Below are positions 24,887 to 33,658 of a stretch of DNA of 64,000 bases, in pieces. Made by a program: the position numbers and the translations under genes. Position 1 is the stretch's first letter. Each line of letters opens with the position of its first letter. Origin of the DNA: Clostridia bacterium (GTDB taxonomy: Bacteria; Bacillota; Clostridia; Oscillospirales; Acutalibacteraceae); NCBI GenBank assembly GCA_017416485.1, contig JAFQCH010000038.1:1-64000 (forward strand), read 5' to 3'. The notes beneath the pieces were generated by a model. The model was given only the letters and a program-made list of their open reading frames with translations, had not been told where the DNA came from and searched no databases.

Positions 24887-25522
24887 TTATGCAAACAGAT
24901 CGCCGAACAGTCCGCCGAGAATGCTGTCCATGGAATCGGAATCAGAATCAGCAGAGTCGGAATCAGCAGAACCGGAATCGCCGCTTACGCCGCCGGTGGG
25001 TTCTTCAACAGACGGGAAAGAGGGGAGTACGATGATGAAATCATCATTACCGTTGCCGCCGTTACCATTGTTGCCATTGTTGTTGCCGCAGTTGCAACCG
25101 TTGTTGCTGCCGCAGTTTCCGCAAGCAGCATTGTTGCCGCCGAAAGAAATTTCAATGTTGAGCAGAGAAAGAATCTTGTACAGATAAGGAACAATAGTCT
25201 TGATTACTCTGTACAGGAAGCCGAGAAGAGTAGAAGGATCTTCTTCGGGCATGATGGTGATGTTGTTATTTGTAACGTTGTTGGTGATGTTGGTTACATT
25301 GTTAACAACAGTGGTGCATTCTTCCTTTGTGGTGCATTCGGGTTTCGTGGTGGGGCATGCGGGCTTGGTGGGACGTTCAGGCTTGGGGCAAGTGGTTGTG
25401 CAAACGGGAGGCTTGCCGAGCGGGTAAGAGCTGCGACCGACAACGCTGGTTGCGGAAGCTGCAATACCGAGGCAGCTGAACATCATGATGACAGACAAGA
25501 CAAGTGCAATAATTTTCTTCAT
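24887..25522 (-). CDS. Secreted low-complexity Cys/Asn-rich protein, unknown function
   Basis: A 211-residue protein, not recognised. The N-terminus is a clear signal peptide (MKKIIALVLSVIMMFSCLG...SATS). The mature part has four zones. First is a Cys/Pro/Thr zone (residues 40-70) with CTTTC, PACPTTKPEC and TKEEC. Next is an Asn/Thr/Val zone built of VTNI/VTNN units. A hydrophobic amphipathic helix (STLLGFLYRVIKTIVPYLYK) comes third. Last is a Gly/Asn/Cys zone (CGNCGSNNGCNCGNNNG) followed by an acidic Ser-Asp repeat tail. It could be an envelope or spore-surface protein, or an adhesive polymer. It has its own strong promoter and terminator. Confidence 0.75.
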   Translation of the reverse strand: MKKIIALVLSVIMMFSCLGIAASATSVVGRSSYPLGKPPVCTTTCPKPERPTKPACPTTKPECTTKEECTTVVNNVTNITNNVTNNNITIMPEEDPSTLLGFLYRVIKTIVPYLYKILSLLNIEISFGGNNAACGNCGSNNGCNCGNNNGNNGNGGNGNDDFIIVLPSFPSVEEPTGGVSGDSGSADSDSADSDSDSMDSILGGLFGDLFA

Positions 25523-25544
25523 TTAAAATCACTCCTTTGGGCTC

Positions 25545-25573
25545 ATTATATAACAGTTGTTAAAAATTGTCAA
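25545..25573 (-). promoter_or_regulatory. Promoter of the secreted low-complexity protein gene
   Basis: TTGACA, 17 bases, TATAAT on the minus strand, about 22 bases before the ATG; a perfect consensus implying high expression. Confidence 0.85.
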
Positions 25574-25677
25574 GCATTATTTGTGCATTTTTTTCCTATC
25601 TATAAGAATATTTTAAGCATTTTTTTTGCGTGCAAAAAATGACAAGAACAAATGTTTGCATTTTTGCGTTTTTTATG

Positions 25678-25707
25678 TTGCAAAATAACCTGCATATACT
25701 GTATAAT
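25678..25707 (+). promoter_or_regulatory. dinB promoter
   Basis: TTGCAA, 18 bases, TATAAT, 29 bases before the ATG. No LexA-type GAAC-4-GTTC box was seen. Confidence 0.65.
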
Positions 25708-25736
25708 GTAGTCACATTTTAACGGAGGTGCTTATA

Positions 25737-26975
25737 ATGGGGACACAGCGTGTGATTCTGCACAGTGATTGCAATGCGTTTTTTGCATCGTGCGAAGAGA
25801 TGATGAATCCTTCATTGCGTGATGTTCCCATGGCTGTGGCAGGGGATCCCGAAAAGAAGCACGGCATCATCCTTGCCAAGAATGAAAAGGCAAAAAAGTA
25901 CGGAATTGTCACTGCCGAAACCGTTTATTCCGCATTGCGTAAGTGCCCTTCGCTTGTAACCGTTCCTCCGCATCACGGGGAATATATGCGCATTTCTAAA
26001 AAAATCAATGAAATATATCTGGATTACACGGATCTTGTGGAGCCGTTCAGCATTGATGAATCGTATCTTGATGTAACGGGAAGCCTTGCTCTTTTCAATA
26101 AAACCCCCGAAGAACTTGCCGACACCATCCGTTTGCGCATACAAGAGGAGATTGGTGTTACGGTATCCATCGGGGTCAGTTTTTGCAAGGTATTTGCAAA
26201 AATGGGAAGTGAATACAAAAAGCCGAATGCAACCACCTGCATCACGCGGGATAATATTGATAAAATTTTATATAGCCAGCCTGTCGGCAATTTTTTGTTT
26301 GTGGGCGCATCCACAGCAGGCAAACTAAAAAAAGCGGGCATTTACACCATCGGAGATCTTGCACGGTCTTCTCCGATGCAATTGTCACATCTGCTGGGCA
26401 AGCAGGGCTTGTCCCTGTGGCAGGCGGCAAACGGGCAGGATGAAGACCCGGTGCGTTCTTATTTCGAAAAACGCGAAGTCAAATCCGTCGGCAATTCCAT
26501 GACCTTTTCAAGGGATCTGACCGCATTGTCGGAAATTAAATCGGCATTGTCTGCCTTGTCGGCATCCGTTGCGGTGCGCCTTCGCGAGGAAAATAAAAAA
26601 TGCACCTGTGTGCAGGTGCAGATCCGTGACCATGATTTTAAAACCATTTCACGGCAAAAAACATTGATGCAACCGACCTGGCTGCAACGCGAAATCACCG
26701 AAGTTGCAACCGAACTTGTGACAGCAAACTGGAGCATCGGCAAACCGATTCGCCTTTTGGGGGTGACGGGTGCAGAATTGCTGGATGCAGACACCGCTTT
26801 TTTGCAGGGCAGTCTCTTCGGCGAAGTTGAAAAAAGCGAAAAACAGGAAAAAATTGAAGATGCCATGTCTGCTTTGCGCAAAAAATACGGAAAAGCCGTT
26901 GTGTCTTTCGGCCATACCACGCACAGCGACCTCGGCTTTTCTGACTTTGATGAAGGCCGCAAAAAACGGGATTGA
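25737..26975 (+). CDS. dinB: DNA polymerase IV (Y-family translesion polymerase)
   Basis: A 412-residue low-fidelity polymerase for lesion bypass. The palm motifs are intact: ILHSDCNAFFASCEE with the first metal Asp and steric-gate region, and FSIDESYLDVT with the Asp-Glu catalytic pair. The helix-hairpin-helix (AGKLKKAGIYTIGDLA) and little-finger domain follow. No canonical beta-clamp peptide is obvious at the C-terminus beyond GSLFGEVEK, where QGSLF probably serves. GGAGGTG precedes the ATG at 25737. The gene ends one base before the convergent TetR gene stop, without a terminator between. Confidence 0.94.
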   Translation: MGTQRVILHSDCNAFFASCEEMMNPSLRDVPMAVAGDPEKKHGIILAKNEKAKKYGIVTAETVYSALRKCPSLVTVPPHHGEYMRISKKINEIYLDYTDLVEPFSIDESYLDVTGSLALFNKTPEELADTIRLRIQEEIGVTVSIGVSFCKVFAKMGSEYKKPNATTCITRDNIDKILYSQPVGNFLFVGASTAGKLKKAGIYTIGDLARSSPMQLSHLLGKQGLSLWQAANGQDEDPVRSYFEKREVKSVGNSMTFSRDLTALSEIKSALSALSASVAVRLREENKKCTCVQVQIRDHDFKTISRQKTLMQPTWLQREITEVATELVTANWSIGKPIRLLGVTGAELLDADTAFLQGSLFGEVEKSEKQEKIEDAMSALRKKYGKAVVSFGHTTHSDLGFSDFDEGRKKRD

Positions 26976-26976
26976 G

Positions 26977-27552
26977 TTATTGTTCAATCTGAACCAACCG
27001 TTGTATCATAACATAACTCATGTATGCAAACATTTCTTTCGACATATTTTCGGGGTTTTCGAGCCAGCGGCGCAGCATGCCGATCATGCCCTCGGCAATG
27101 AAAACATAAAAGTAGTCATAAGTTTTTTCAAAACCTGCGGTGTTGAAATCTCTGAAATAACCAAAGAAAAACGAACCTAAAATATTTTTCAGTTTCGGCA
27201 GAAACGTGGTGGAGTTGGAATTGTCTATCAGCATAAGGGTTTGTTCCTTGTTTTCAGACAGCATCGTAAGAAGCCGTTGTAAAGAAACAAGCATATTATG
27301 CGGAAATTCGCCGTCCACAAATTCATCTAAAATGGTCTGCACGCGCACCAGCATCTGACTTTCAATGTCTTCAATCAGGCCGTTGATGTCGGGATAATGC
27401 GTGTAAAACGCATTGCGGCTGAGTTGGGCACCTGCGCAAACATCCTTGACCGTGATTTTGTTCAGCGGTTTTTCTTGTGCAAGATGCGATAAACTGTCTG
27501 CCAAAGCCTTTTTTGTTTTGCGTATGCAACTGTATTCTTTGTGTTCAGCCAT
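26977..27552 (-). CDS. TetR-family transcriptional regulator
   Basis: A 191-residue regulator. The N-terminal helix-turn-helix is clear (ITVKDVCAGAQLSRNAFYTHYPDINGLIEDIE), followed by an all-helical ligand domain of the TetR_C type found in clostridial regulators. The start at 27552 is chosen because the family N-terminus begins there and GGAGAG lies upstream; the longer open frame runs through the promoter. It is divergent from the acyl carrier protein gene with back-to-back promoters, so it may control that gene and itself. Confidence 0.86.
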   Translation of the reverse strand: MAEHKEYSCIRKTKKALADSLSHLAQEKPLNKITVKDVCAGAQLSRNAFYTHYPDINGLIEDIESQMLVRVQTILDEFVDGEFPHNMLVSLQRLLTMLSENKEQTLMLIDNSNSTTFLPKLKNILGSFFFGYFRDFNTAGFEKTYDYFYVFIAEGMIGMLRRWLENPENMSKEMFAYMSYVMIQRLVQIEQ

Positions 27553-27589
27553 TGTCGCTCTCCTTTGAAAAAAAGTACACCATGTAACA

Positions 27590-27646
27590 ATTATAACACA
27601 AAAGACAAAAATGTCAATTGACTCAAGCAAAAAAATCATATAAAAT
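27590..27646. promoter_or_regulatory. Divergent tetR / acpP promoters sharing a palindrome
   Basis: Minus promoter: TTGACA (27617-27612), 16 bases, TATAAT (27595-27590). Plus promoter: TTGACT (27618-27623), 17 bases, TAAAAT (27641-27646). The two -35 hexamers touch and form the palindrome GTCAATTGAC (27613-27622). A repressor bound there would close both promoters; TetR is the obvious candidate. Confidence 0.75.
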
Positions 27647-27674
27647 GGATGTAATATGTATGGGGGCGCATTTT

Positions 27675-27896
27675 ATGTTGCAAAAAGTAAAAGAGATTCT
27701 GTCGGCTTATGTGCCGGGAGAGGTTGAAAATATTACCGAAAAAACAGACCTGCGCGGTGACCTCGGGCTTACATCCCTTGAATTGGTGGATATGGCGGTT
27801 GCCATTGAAGAAGAATTCAATGTCACCATTCCGGAACTGACCATTGTAACGGGCAAAACCGTCGGTGATATTCTGGCTTTGATCGAACAGAAATAA
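27675..27896 (+). CDS. acpP: Acyl carrier protein, stand-alone
   Basis: A 73-residue carrier protein. The phosphopantetheine attachment Ser lies in LGLTSLELVDM (Thr instead of the usual Asp before the Ser). Helix II and the acidic recognition helix (VAIEEEFNVTI) are normal. The ATG at 27675 follows a GGGGG stretch and gives the family length. No fatty-acid or polyketide genes adjoin it, so the partner enzymes are elsewhere. The D-to-T change in the DSL motif suggests a specialised rather than the housekeeping fatty-acid ACP; that is inference. Confidence 0.85.
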   Translation: MLQKVKEILSAYVPGEVENITEKTDLRGDLGLTSLELVDMAVAIEEEFNVTIPELTIVTGKTVGDILALIEQK

Positions 27897-27910
27897 GAAT
27901 ATTAAAAAAT

Positions 27911-27950
27911 CAGCGTACACTTCGTTTTTGAGTGTACGCTGTTATTTTTT
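27911..27950. terminator. Bidirectional terminator between acpP and the pyr operon
   Basis: A perfect 11-bp stem (27911-27921 with 27931-27941) with T or A runs on both sides. It ends the pyrC-to-pyrI operon on the minus strand. Confidence 0.9.
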
Positions 27951-28371
27951 AGTTATCCTTTGCTTTGCTTTCGCAATAAATGCAGCGGTATGTGCGCTGT
28001 TCGCGGTTGGTCAGCTTGAAAATCTGCGGTAGTTCCTGTTCGATGGAAGTGATACAGCGCGGATTGCGGCATTTGATGACATCGTGCACTTCTTCGGGAA
28101 GTTCAAGGTGAATGCGTTTTGCAAGCACACCCTCGCGGATGATGCTGACGGTGATGCCGGGATCCAGGTAACCGAGAATGTCAAGATTGATGTCAATAAG
28201 ATCGAAAATCTTGACAATGTCCTTTTTGCCCATTTTTACGCTGTCTGCATTCATGATCATGGCGACGGTGCAACCGAGATTGCCGAGTTTCAGAACATTA
28301 TAAATGTGCATGGCACCGCCGGGCTTGATGTGGTCGAGCACAATGCCGTTTGTGATGGGATTGATGATCAT
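27949..28371 (-). CDS. pyrI: Aspartate carbamoyltransferase regulatory chain
   Basis: A 140-residue regulatory subunit that binds nucleotides and joins PyrB trimers into an allosteric holoenzyme. The zinc site is complete: CRNPRC and, near the end, CIYC. The N-terminal allosteric domain (ITNGIVLDHIKPGGAMHI) matches the family. It is the last gene of the operon, one base after pyrB. Its presence implies nucleotide feedback on pyrimidine synthesis. Many Firmicutes lack PyrI and use PyrR instead. Confidence 0.95.
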   Translation of the reverse strand: MIINPITNGIVLDHIKPGGAMHIYNVLKLGNLGCTVAMIMNADSVKMGKKDIVKIFDLIDINLDILGYLDPGITVSIIREGVLAKRIHLELPEEVHDVIKCRNPRCITSIEQELPQIFKLTNREQRTYRCIYCESKAKDN

Positions 28372-28372
28372 T

Positions 28373-29287
28373 TTACTCTACCTCCAGCAGTTTCATAATA
28401 AGCGCCATGCGGATGATTTTGCCGTTGAATACCTGTTTGAAATAGCAAGCGCGCGGATCGTCGTCGATTTCAACCGCAATTTCATTGACTCTCGGCAGGG
28501 GATGCAGAACGGCAAGATCGGGTTTGGAATCCTTCATCTTGTCGAGGGTCAGAATGTAACTGTCTTTCAGGCGCAGATAATCTGCCTCGTTGAAGAAACG
28601 TTCTTTCTGCACGCGGGTCATATACAGAATATCAAGTTCGGGCATCACACCGACAAGGTCGGTCGTTTCCACAAAATCAATGTTCTTGTCAATCAGATAT
28701 TCCTGACGCAGATATTCGGGAATCATCAGTTCCTTGGGGCTGATGAGAACGAATTTCACGTTTTCATATCTCGACATGGCACAGATCAGCGAATGTACCG
28801 TTCTGCCGAATTTCAGGTCGCCGCAAAGACCGATGGTCAGATTATCGAATCTGCCTTTTTCTCTTTTAATGGTCAAAAGGTCGGTCAGTGTCTGTGTCGG
28901 GTGGTTGTGGCCGCCGTCGCCTGCGTTGATCACGGGGATCAGGCTCTTTCTTGCCGCAACAAGGGGAGCGCCCTCCTTGGGATGGCGCATGGCGATGATG
29001 TCGGCATAGCAACTGACGGTGCGTGCGGTGTCTGCAACGCTTTCACCCTTTGCCGCGGAAGAAGAATTGGCTTCCGAAAAACCGAGCACACTGCCGCCCA
29101 ATTCAAGCATGGCAGCTTCAAAGCTCAGTCTTGTTCTTGTGGACGGTTCATAAAAGAGTGTGGCAAGTTTTTTGCCGTCGCACTTGTGTGCGTATTTGGC
29201 AGGGTTTGCAATAATGTCAAGACCCGTTTCAATGAGTTCGTCGATCTCTGTAAGCGAGAGATCGAGAATATCAATCAGACTTCTCAT
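28373..29287 (-). CDS. pyrB: Aspartate carbamoyltransferase catalytic chain
   Basis: Joins carbamoyl phosphate and aspartate, the committed step of pyrimidine synthesis. The 304-residue protein has the carbamoyl-phosphate loop [25 protein letters not shown], and the aspartate-loop region [10 protein letters not shown]. Length is normal. It lies between pyrE (3-base gap) and pyrI (1-base gap), so the two subunits are made together. Confidence 0.97.
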   Translation of the reverse strand: MRSLIDILDLSLTEIDELIETGLDIIANPAKYAHKCDGKKLATLFYEPSTRTRLSFEAAMLELGGSVLGFSEANSSSAAKGESVADTARTVSCYADIIAMRHPKEGAPLVAARKSLIPVINAGDGGHNHPTQTLTDLLTIKREKGRFDNLTIGLCGDLKFGRTVHSLICAMSRYENVKFVLISPKELMIPEYLRQEYLIDKNIDFVETTDLVGVMPELDILYMTRVQKERFFNEADYLRLKDSYILTLDKMKDSKPDLAVLHPLPRVNEIAVEIDDDPRACYFKQVFNGKIIRMALIMKLLEVE

Positions 29288-29290
29288 ATT

Positions 29291-29929
29291 TTATGCTCCG
29301 ATCCAGCTTTCATCCGAGGGATTGTCACGGAATTTAAGCAGCTTTGCAATGTCGCTGTCGGCAATGTAACCGGTTTCGGCGGCAACGGACGCAATGGTGT
29401 CGAAGTTTGTAAGGGAAACATTCTTCACATTTGCTGCTGCAAGACGGTCAAGACCTTTCTGCATGCCGTAGGTGAAAATGCTGACAATGCCGAGAACCTC
29501 TGCACCTGCTTCGCGCAGTGCGTCAACAACATCGATAACACTGCCGCCGGTGGAAATGAGGTCTTCAATGACAACCACTTTCTGACCTGCTTCGAGTTTG
29601 CCTTCGATGCGGTTCTGTCTGCCGTGGTCTTTGCTGCTGCCGCGGACATAACCCATGGGCATGCCGAGAATGCTTGCGGCGATGGCGGCATGGGCAATAC
29701 CTGCGGTGCTGGTGCCCATCAGCACTTCCGCTTCGGGGTATGCAGCCTTGACGGTATCGGCAATGGCCTGTTCCACAATGTTTCTCTGTTCGGGAGCAGT
29801 GAGGATCAGACGGTTGTCGCAGTAAACGGGGCTTTTGATGCCCGATGCCCATGTAAAGGGCTCCTGCGGACGGAAAAATACGGCTTTGATGGAAAGCAGT
29901 GCTTCTGCTACGGTTCTTTCAATACTCAT
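29291..29929 (-). CDS. pyrE: Orotate phosphoribosyltransferase
   Basis: Converts orotate and PRPP to OMP. The 212-residue product has the PRPP loop VVIEDLISTGGSV and the flexible catalytic loop region GSSKDHGRQN. The start at 29929 matches the family N-terminus (MSIERTVAEALL) and has GGAGT upstream; the longer frame would intrude into pyrF. A 34-base gap to pyrF is the longest between genes of the operon and is AT-rich, without an obvious terminator. Confidence 0.95.
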   Translation of the reverse strand: MSIERTVAEALLSIKAVFFRPQEPFTWASGIKSPVYCDNRLILTAPEQRNIVEQAIADTVKAAYPEAEVLMGTSTAGIAHAAIAASILGMPMGYVRGSSKDHGRQNRIEGKLEAGQKVVVIEDLISTGGSVIDVVDALREAGAEVLGIVSIFTYGMQKGLDRLAAANVKNVSLTNFDTIASVAAETGYIADSDIAKLLKFRDNPSDESWIGA

Positions 29930-29963
29930 GTTTTTACTCCTTATCCGATATATTCTTTTATTT

Positions 29964-30662
29964 TTAACCGATGAATTCGTTGCAGCAACGTCTGTAAGCG
30001 GCAACGGGGTCTTCTGCGGCGGTGATGGGTCTGCCGACAACAATGTAGTCAGAGCCGATTTCTTTTGCCTGTGCAGGGGTCATAACACGCTTCTGGTCGC
30101 CCACGTCACCGTCTGCAAAACGGACACCGGGGGTCACGGTGAGGAATTTTTCACCGCAGAGTGCGTGCACCTTGCCTGCTTCCAGCGGAGAACATACAAC
30201 ACCGTCAAGTCCTGCATCAGCTGCATTCTTTGCATAGTGCATAACGACTTCGTCGATGGGACGTTCGATGAGCAGATCGGTTGTCATGGCTTCCTGCGAG
30301 GTGCTGGTCAGCTGGGTAACGGCAATCAGCAGGGGACGGGTACCGTCGGGTCTTGTCAGACCTTTGATAGCGGCTTCCATCATGGCTTTTGTGCCGCCTG
30401 CGTGCAGATTGCAGATGTCGGCGTCGAGGTTGGAAAGCACGTTCATGGCTTTCATAACGGTGTTGGGAATATCATGCAGTTTCAGGTCGAGGAAAATTTT
30501 GTGTCCTCTTTCCTTGATTGCCTTTACGATGGACGGACCTTCCGCATAGAAAAGCTCCATACCGATTTTGACGAAGGGTTTTTCTTCGGTGAACTTGTCC
30601 AGAAAATCAAGACAAGCCTGTTTGCTGCTGAAATCGCATGCAATGATTACGTCTTTACCCAT
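29964..30662 (-). CDS. pyrF: Orotidine 5'-phosphate decarboxylase
   Basis: Last step to UMP. The 232-residue barrel shows the catalytic array [12 protein letters not shown] (Asp-x-Lys-x-x-Asp) and phosphate-binding [11 protein letters not shown]. Its ATG overlaps the stop of pyrD by one base, so translation is coupled. Confidence 0.96.
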   Translation of the reverse strand: MGKDVIIACDFSSKQACLDFLDKFTEEKPFVKIGMELFYAEGPSIVKAIKERGHKIFLDLKLHDIPNTVMKAMNVLSNLDADICNLHAGGTKAMMEAAIKGLTRPDGTRPLLIAVTQLTSTSQEAMTTDLLIERPIDEVVMHYAKNAADAGLDGVVCSPLEAGKVHALCGEKFLTVTPGVRFADGDVGDQKRVMTPAQAKEIGSDYIVVGRPITAAEDPVAAYRRCCNEFIG

Positions 30663-31573
30663 TAGTGAGCGCCTCCTATTATATCTGTTAAATTATTGAT
30701 ACCGTATTTCTGCATAACTGCAGGAAGATCTTCCACGATTCTTTTGCTTGCGAACGGGTCAATGAGGTTTGCCGCGCCGACTTCAACAGCCGTAGCCCCC
30801 GCAAGCATCATTTCAATCACATCCTCCGCCGTGGAAATACCGCCCATGCCGATGATGGGAATTCTGACCGCTTCAAATACGCTGTAAACCATACGCAGTG
30901 CCACGGGCAGAATGGCGGGACCCGAATAACCGCCCGTTTTGTTTTTGATGATCGGCTTTTTGGTTCTCAGGTCGATTCTCATACCCATCAGGGTGTTGAT
31001 CATGCTGATGCCGTCCGCACCCGCTTCTTCACAAGCCTTTGCAATGGAAACAATGTCCGTTACATTGGGACTGAGCTTGATAACAACAGGCTTTGTGGTA
31101 ACAGCCTTGACGGCCTTGGTCACCTCTGCCGCACTTTCACAACTTGTGCCGAAGCTCATGCCGCCGCCGTGTACATTGGGGCAACTGATATTGACTTCGA
31201 GAATGCCGACCTGTTCTTCTTTATCGAGCTTAGCGCATACTTCAACATATTCATCCAGCGAAAAGCCGCTGACATTGGCAACCACGGGCTTGTGAAAACA
31301 TTCTTTTAATCTGGGTAATTCTTCGCTGATAACCTTTTCAACACCGGGATTCTGAAGTCCTACAGCATTGAGCATACCCGATGCACATTCCGCAATACGG
31401 GGGGTAGGGTTGCCGAAACGGGGTTCTCTTGTTGTGCCTTTGAACGAGAACGAGCCGAGAATATTGATGTCATACAGTTCGTTGAATTCATAACCGTAGC
31501 CGAAGGTGCCGCTTGCGGGGATAACGGGATTGTCAAGAAGCAGACCGCAGAGATTCACTTTTGTGTTTACCAT
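30662..31573 (-). CDS. pyrD: Dihydroorotate dehydrogenase B, catalytic subunit
   Basis: A 303-residue FMN enzyme of the class 1B type, which passes electrons to NAD through PyrK. The catalytic Cys lies in [13 protein letters not shown], and FMN/phosphate contacts are in [15 protein letters not shown] and [12 protein letters not shown]. The start at 31573 matches the family N-terminus with GGAGG upstream and overlaps the pyrK stop by seven bases, as expected for subunits made in fixed ratio. Confidence 0.95.
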   Translation of the reverse strand: MVNTKVNLCGLLLDNPVIPASGTFGYGYEFNELYDINILGSFSFKGTTREPRFGNPTPRIAECASGMLNAVGLQNPGVEKVISEELPRLKECFHKPVVANVSGFSLDEYVEVCAKLDKEEQVGILEVNISCPNVHGGGMSFGTSCESAAEVTKAVKAVTTKPVVIKLSPNVTDIVSIAKACEEAGADGISMINTLMGMRIDLRTKKPIIKNKTGGYSGPAILPVALRMVYSVFEAVRIPIIGMGGISTAEDVIEMMLAGATAVEVGAANLIDPFASKRIVEDLPAVMQKYGINNLTDIIGGAH

Positions 31574-32301
31574 ATAATCTCCTCCTTTACAAGCACGGGG
31601 CCGTCTTTGCAGATGCGCTTGTTTCCGTATTTGGTTTTGCACGAGCAACCCATGCAGGCACCGAAGCCGCAACCCATGCGCTCTTCAAAGCTGTATTGTC
31701 CGCTGACGGTGCTTGTATTATATATAGCCTTGAGCATCGGTTCGGGACCGCATGCACAGGTGTAAGAACAGTCAATGTCTTTCAGTGCATCCGTTACAAA
31801 GCCTTTGATACCGTAACTGCCGTCAACAGTAGTGACAACGGTTTCACAGCCGATGGCTTTGAATTCTTCTTCGTAAAAGATTTCGTCTTTGGTGTTGAAG
31901 CCGAGAATGGCGGTCACTTTTTTGCCTTCTTTAAGCAGTGCTTTGGCAACACCGAACATCGGCGGAACACCGACACCGCCGCCGATCACAACGGGGTTTT
32001 CGCCCGAAGCGCAAGTGTCAAAGCCGTTGCCGAGACCCGACAGAATGTCAAGTTCTTTGCCTGCGGTCAGTGTTGCCATGTAAGCCGTGCCCTTGCCGAC
32101 CACTTTGTAGATAATGGTAACGGTGCTTTCATTCCAATCGCAGACGGAAATCGGTCTGCGCAGGTAAAAACCGTCGAGCTGAATATTGATAAACTGACCG
32201 GGCGCGGTGATTGCCGAGGTGTCGCCCGACAGAATCATTTTGTAAACATTGTCGGTCAGTTTCGTGTTTTCAAGAATGGTGAAAATGCCTTGTTTTGTCA
32301 T
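31567..32301 (-). CDS. pyrK: Dihydroorotate dehydrogenase B, electron transfer subunit
   Basis: A 244-residue FAD and [2Fe-2S] protein. It shows the flavin motif RRPISVCDW, the NAD-binding VIGGGVGVPPMFGVAK, and iron-sulfur cysteines in MGCGFGACMGCSC with a last Cys in RICKDG. It connects dihydroorotate oxidation to NAD. It overlaps pyrC by four bases and pyrD by seven. Confidence 0.95.
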   Translation of the reverse strand: MTKQGIFTILENTKLTDNVYKMILSGDTSAITAPGQFINIQLDGFYLRRPISVCDWNESTVTIIYKVVGKGTAYMATLTAGKELDILSGLGNGFDTCASGENPVVIGGGVGVPPMFGVAKALLKEGKKVTAILGFNTKDEIFYEEEFKAIGCETVVTTVDGSYGIKGFVTDALKDIDCSYTCACGPEPMLKAIYNTSTVSGQYSFEERMGCGFGACMGCSCKTKYGNKRICKDGPVLVKEEIIW

Positions 32302-33551
32302 CTTTCTGCCTCCCATACGATATTGCCGTTTTTGACGGTCAGCAGGCACTTACCGTACACTTCCCAACCGTCAAAGGGCGTGGCTTTCCCCATGGAAACA
32401 AAGTTTTTGCTGTCAATCGTGAATTCTTGGTTCAGGTCGAACACCGTGAAGTCGGCAGGTGCATTTTCTTCAATGTCCGTGCCGATGCCGAATCGCATTT
32501 TGGCATTGTTGTGCAAAAGATCCATCAGCTTTTCGAGGGTAATAAGCCCTGTTTTTACAAAATGCGTATACATAATCGGGAATGCGGTTTCAATGCCCGT
32601 AATGCCCATCATGCTGCCTGCAAGGCCTTTGCTTTTTTCTTCTGCCGAATGCGGTGCATGGTCGGTTGCGATCATGTCGATCGTGCCGTCGAGAATACCC
32701 TCAATGAGCGCCTTTTTGTCTTCTTCACTGCGAAGCGGCGGATTCATTTTGAATCTGCCTTCTTCCTGCAGGTCTTTATCACAAAGCACAAGGTAATGCG
32801 GGCCCGTTTCGCAGGTCACATCAACCCCCGCCGCTTTTGCCTTGCGGATGAGATCCACGCTTTCTTTTGTCGAAATGTGGCAGACATGGTATTTGCAACC
32901 TGTTTCTTTGGCAAGGCGCAGATCGCGTTCAATCATCTTCCATTCGCTTTCCGAGCAGATGCCCTTGTGTCCGTGTGCTTTGCAGTATTCGCCGTCATGG
33001 ATGTAGCCGCCGTGCAGCAGTTCGTTGACCTCGCAGTGTGCGGAAATGATTTTGCCGAGCTGCTTTGCTTTCAGCATCGCCTGACGCATCATTTCTTCAT
33101 CCTGCACGCCTTTGCCGTCATCGGAAAAGCCGATGCAGTTTTCTGCCATACCGTCAAGGTCGGAAAGGGATTCACCAAGCTGACCGACGGTGATTGAGCC
33201 GAAGGGATGCACACCGATCACGGCATCTTTTTGGATAATGTCGAGCTGTTCCTGCAGATGTTCTTCACTGTCGGGCACGGGCTTTAAATTCGGCATGGAG
33301 CAGACTTCCGTGTAACCGCCTGCCGCACAGGCTTTTGTGCCGCTATGAATTGTTTCTTTATAAGAAAATCCCGGCTCTCTCAAATGCACGTGTGCATCGA
33401 TAAAACCGGGAAAAATAACACAATCGGGAAAAGAAAACACCTTTTCCGCTTCCGTATCAAAAGCAGAAAACGAGCCGTGCTTCACCGAAACAGTTTCCGA
33501 TGAAAAACGGCGATTTTTATAAACATTGCAATTTGTAACTTTAAAATTCAT
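32298..33551 (-). CDS. pyrC: Dihydroorotase
   Basis: A 417-residue class I dihydroorotase of the amidohydrolase superfamily that closes carbamoyl aspartate to dihydroorotate. Metal ligands are visible in DAHVHLREPG, ISAHCEVNE, HVCHIST and ATDHAPHS. It is the first gene of the pyrC-K-D-F-E-B-I operon. The ATG at 33551 has AAAGGA at proper distance; the ATG nine bases earlier lies too close to it. Only a short untranslated leader precedes it, so unlike pyrP there is no attenuator here. Confidence 0.94.
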   Translation of the reverse strand: MNFKVTNCNVYKNRRFSSETVSVKHGSFSAFDTEAEKVFSFPDCVIFPGFIDAHVHLREPGFSYKETIHSGTKACAAGGYTEVCSMPNLKPVPDSEEHLQEQLDIIQKDAVIGVHPFGSITVGQLGESLSDLDGMAENCIGFSDDGKGVQDEEMMRQAMLKAKQLGKIISAHCEVNELLHGGYIHDGEYCKAHGHKGICSESEWKMIERDLRLAKETGCKYHVCHISTKESVDLIRKAKAAGVDVTCETGPHYLVLCDKDLQEEGRFKMNPPLRSEEDKKALIEGILDGTIDMIATDHAPHSAEEKSKGLAGSMMGITGIETAFPIMYTHFVKTGLITLEKLMDLLHNNAKMRFGIGTDIEENAPADFTVFDLNQEFTIDSKNFVSMGKATPFDGWEVYGKCLLTVKNGNIVWEAER

Positions 33552-33573
33552 TTCTCTCATTCCTTTTCAATGT

Positions 33574-33602
33574 ATTATACATTTTTTACCCCTTTCTGTC
33601 AA
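33574..33602 (-). promoter_or_regulatory. Promoter of the pyrC-to-pyrI operon
   Basis: TTGACA (33602-33597), 17 bases, TATAAT (33579-33574): perfect consensus. Immediately upstream lies a perfect inverted repeat AAGTCAA-4-TTGACTT (33601-33618) overlapping the end of the -35 hexamer, a candidate operator. The leader is only about 20 bases. Confidence 0.85.
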
Positions 33603-33658
33603 GTCAAAATCTTGACTTTTCTTATTAAATGTGGTTTACTGTCGGCGGAGGGGATTTT

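Noticed and set aside
25540..25736. LexA box controlling dinB
   Set aside because: No GAAC-4-GTTC type palindrome was found in the upstream region.
28304..29974. 556-codon open frame antisense to pyrB/pyrE
   Set aside because: Mirror of two certain genes; its product is low-quality Cys/His/Phe-rich sequence with no domain, and no ribosome site of its own.
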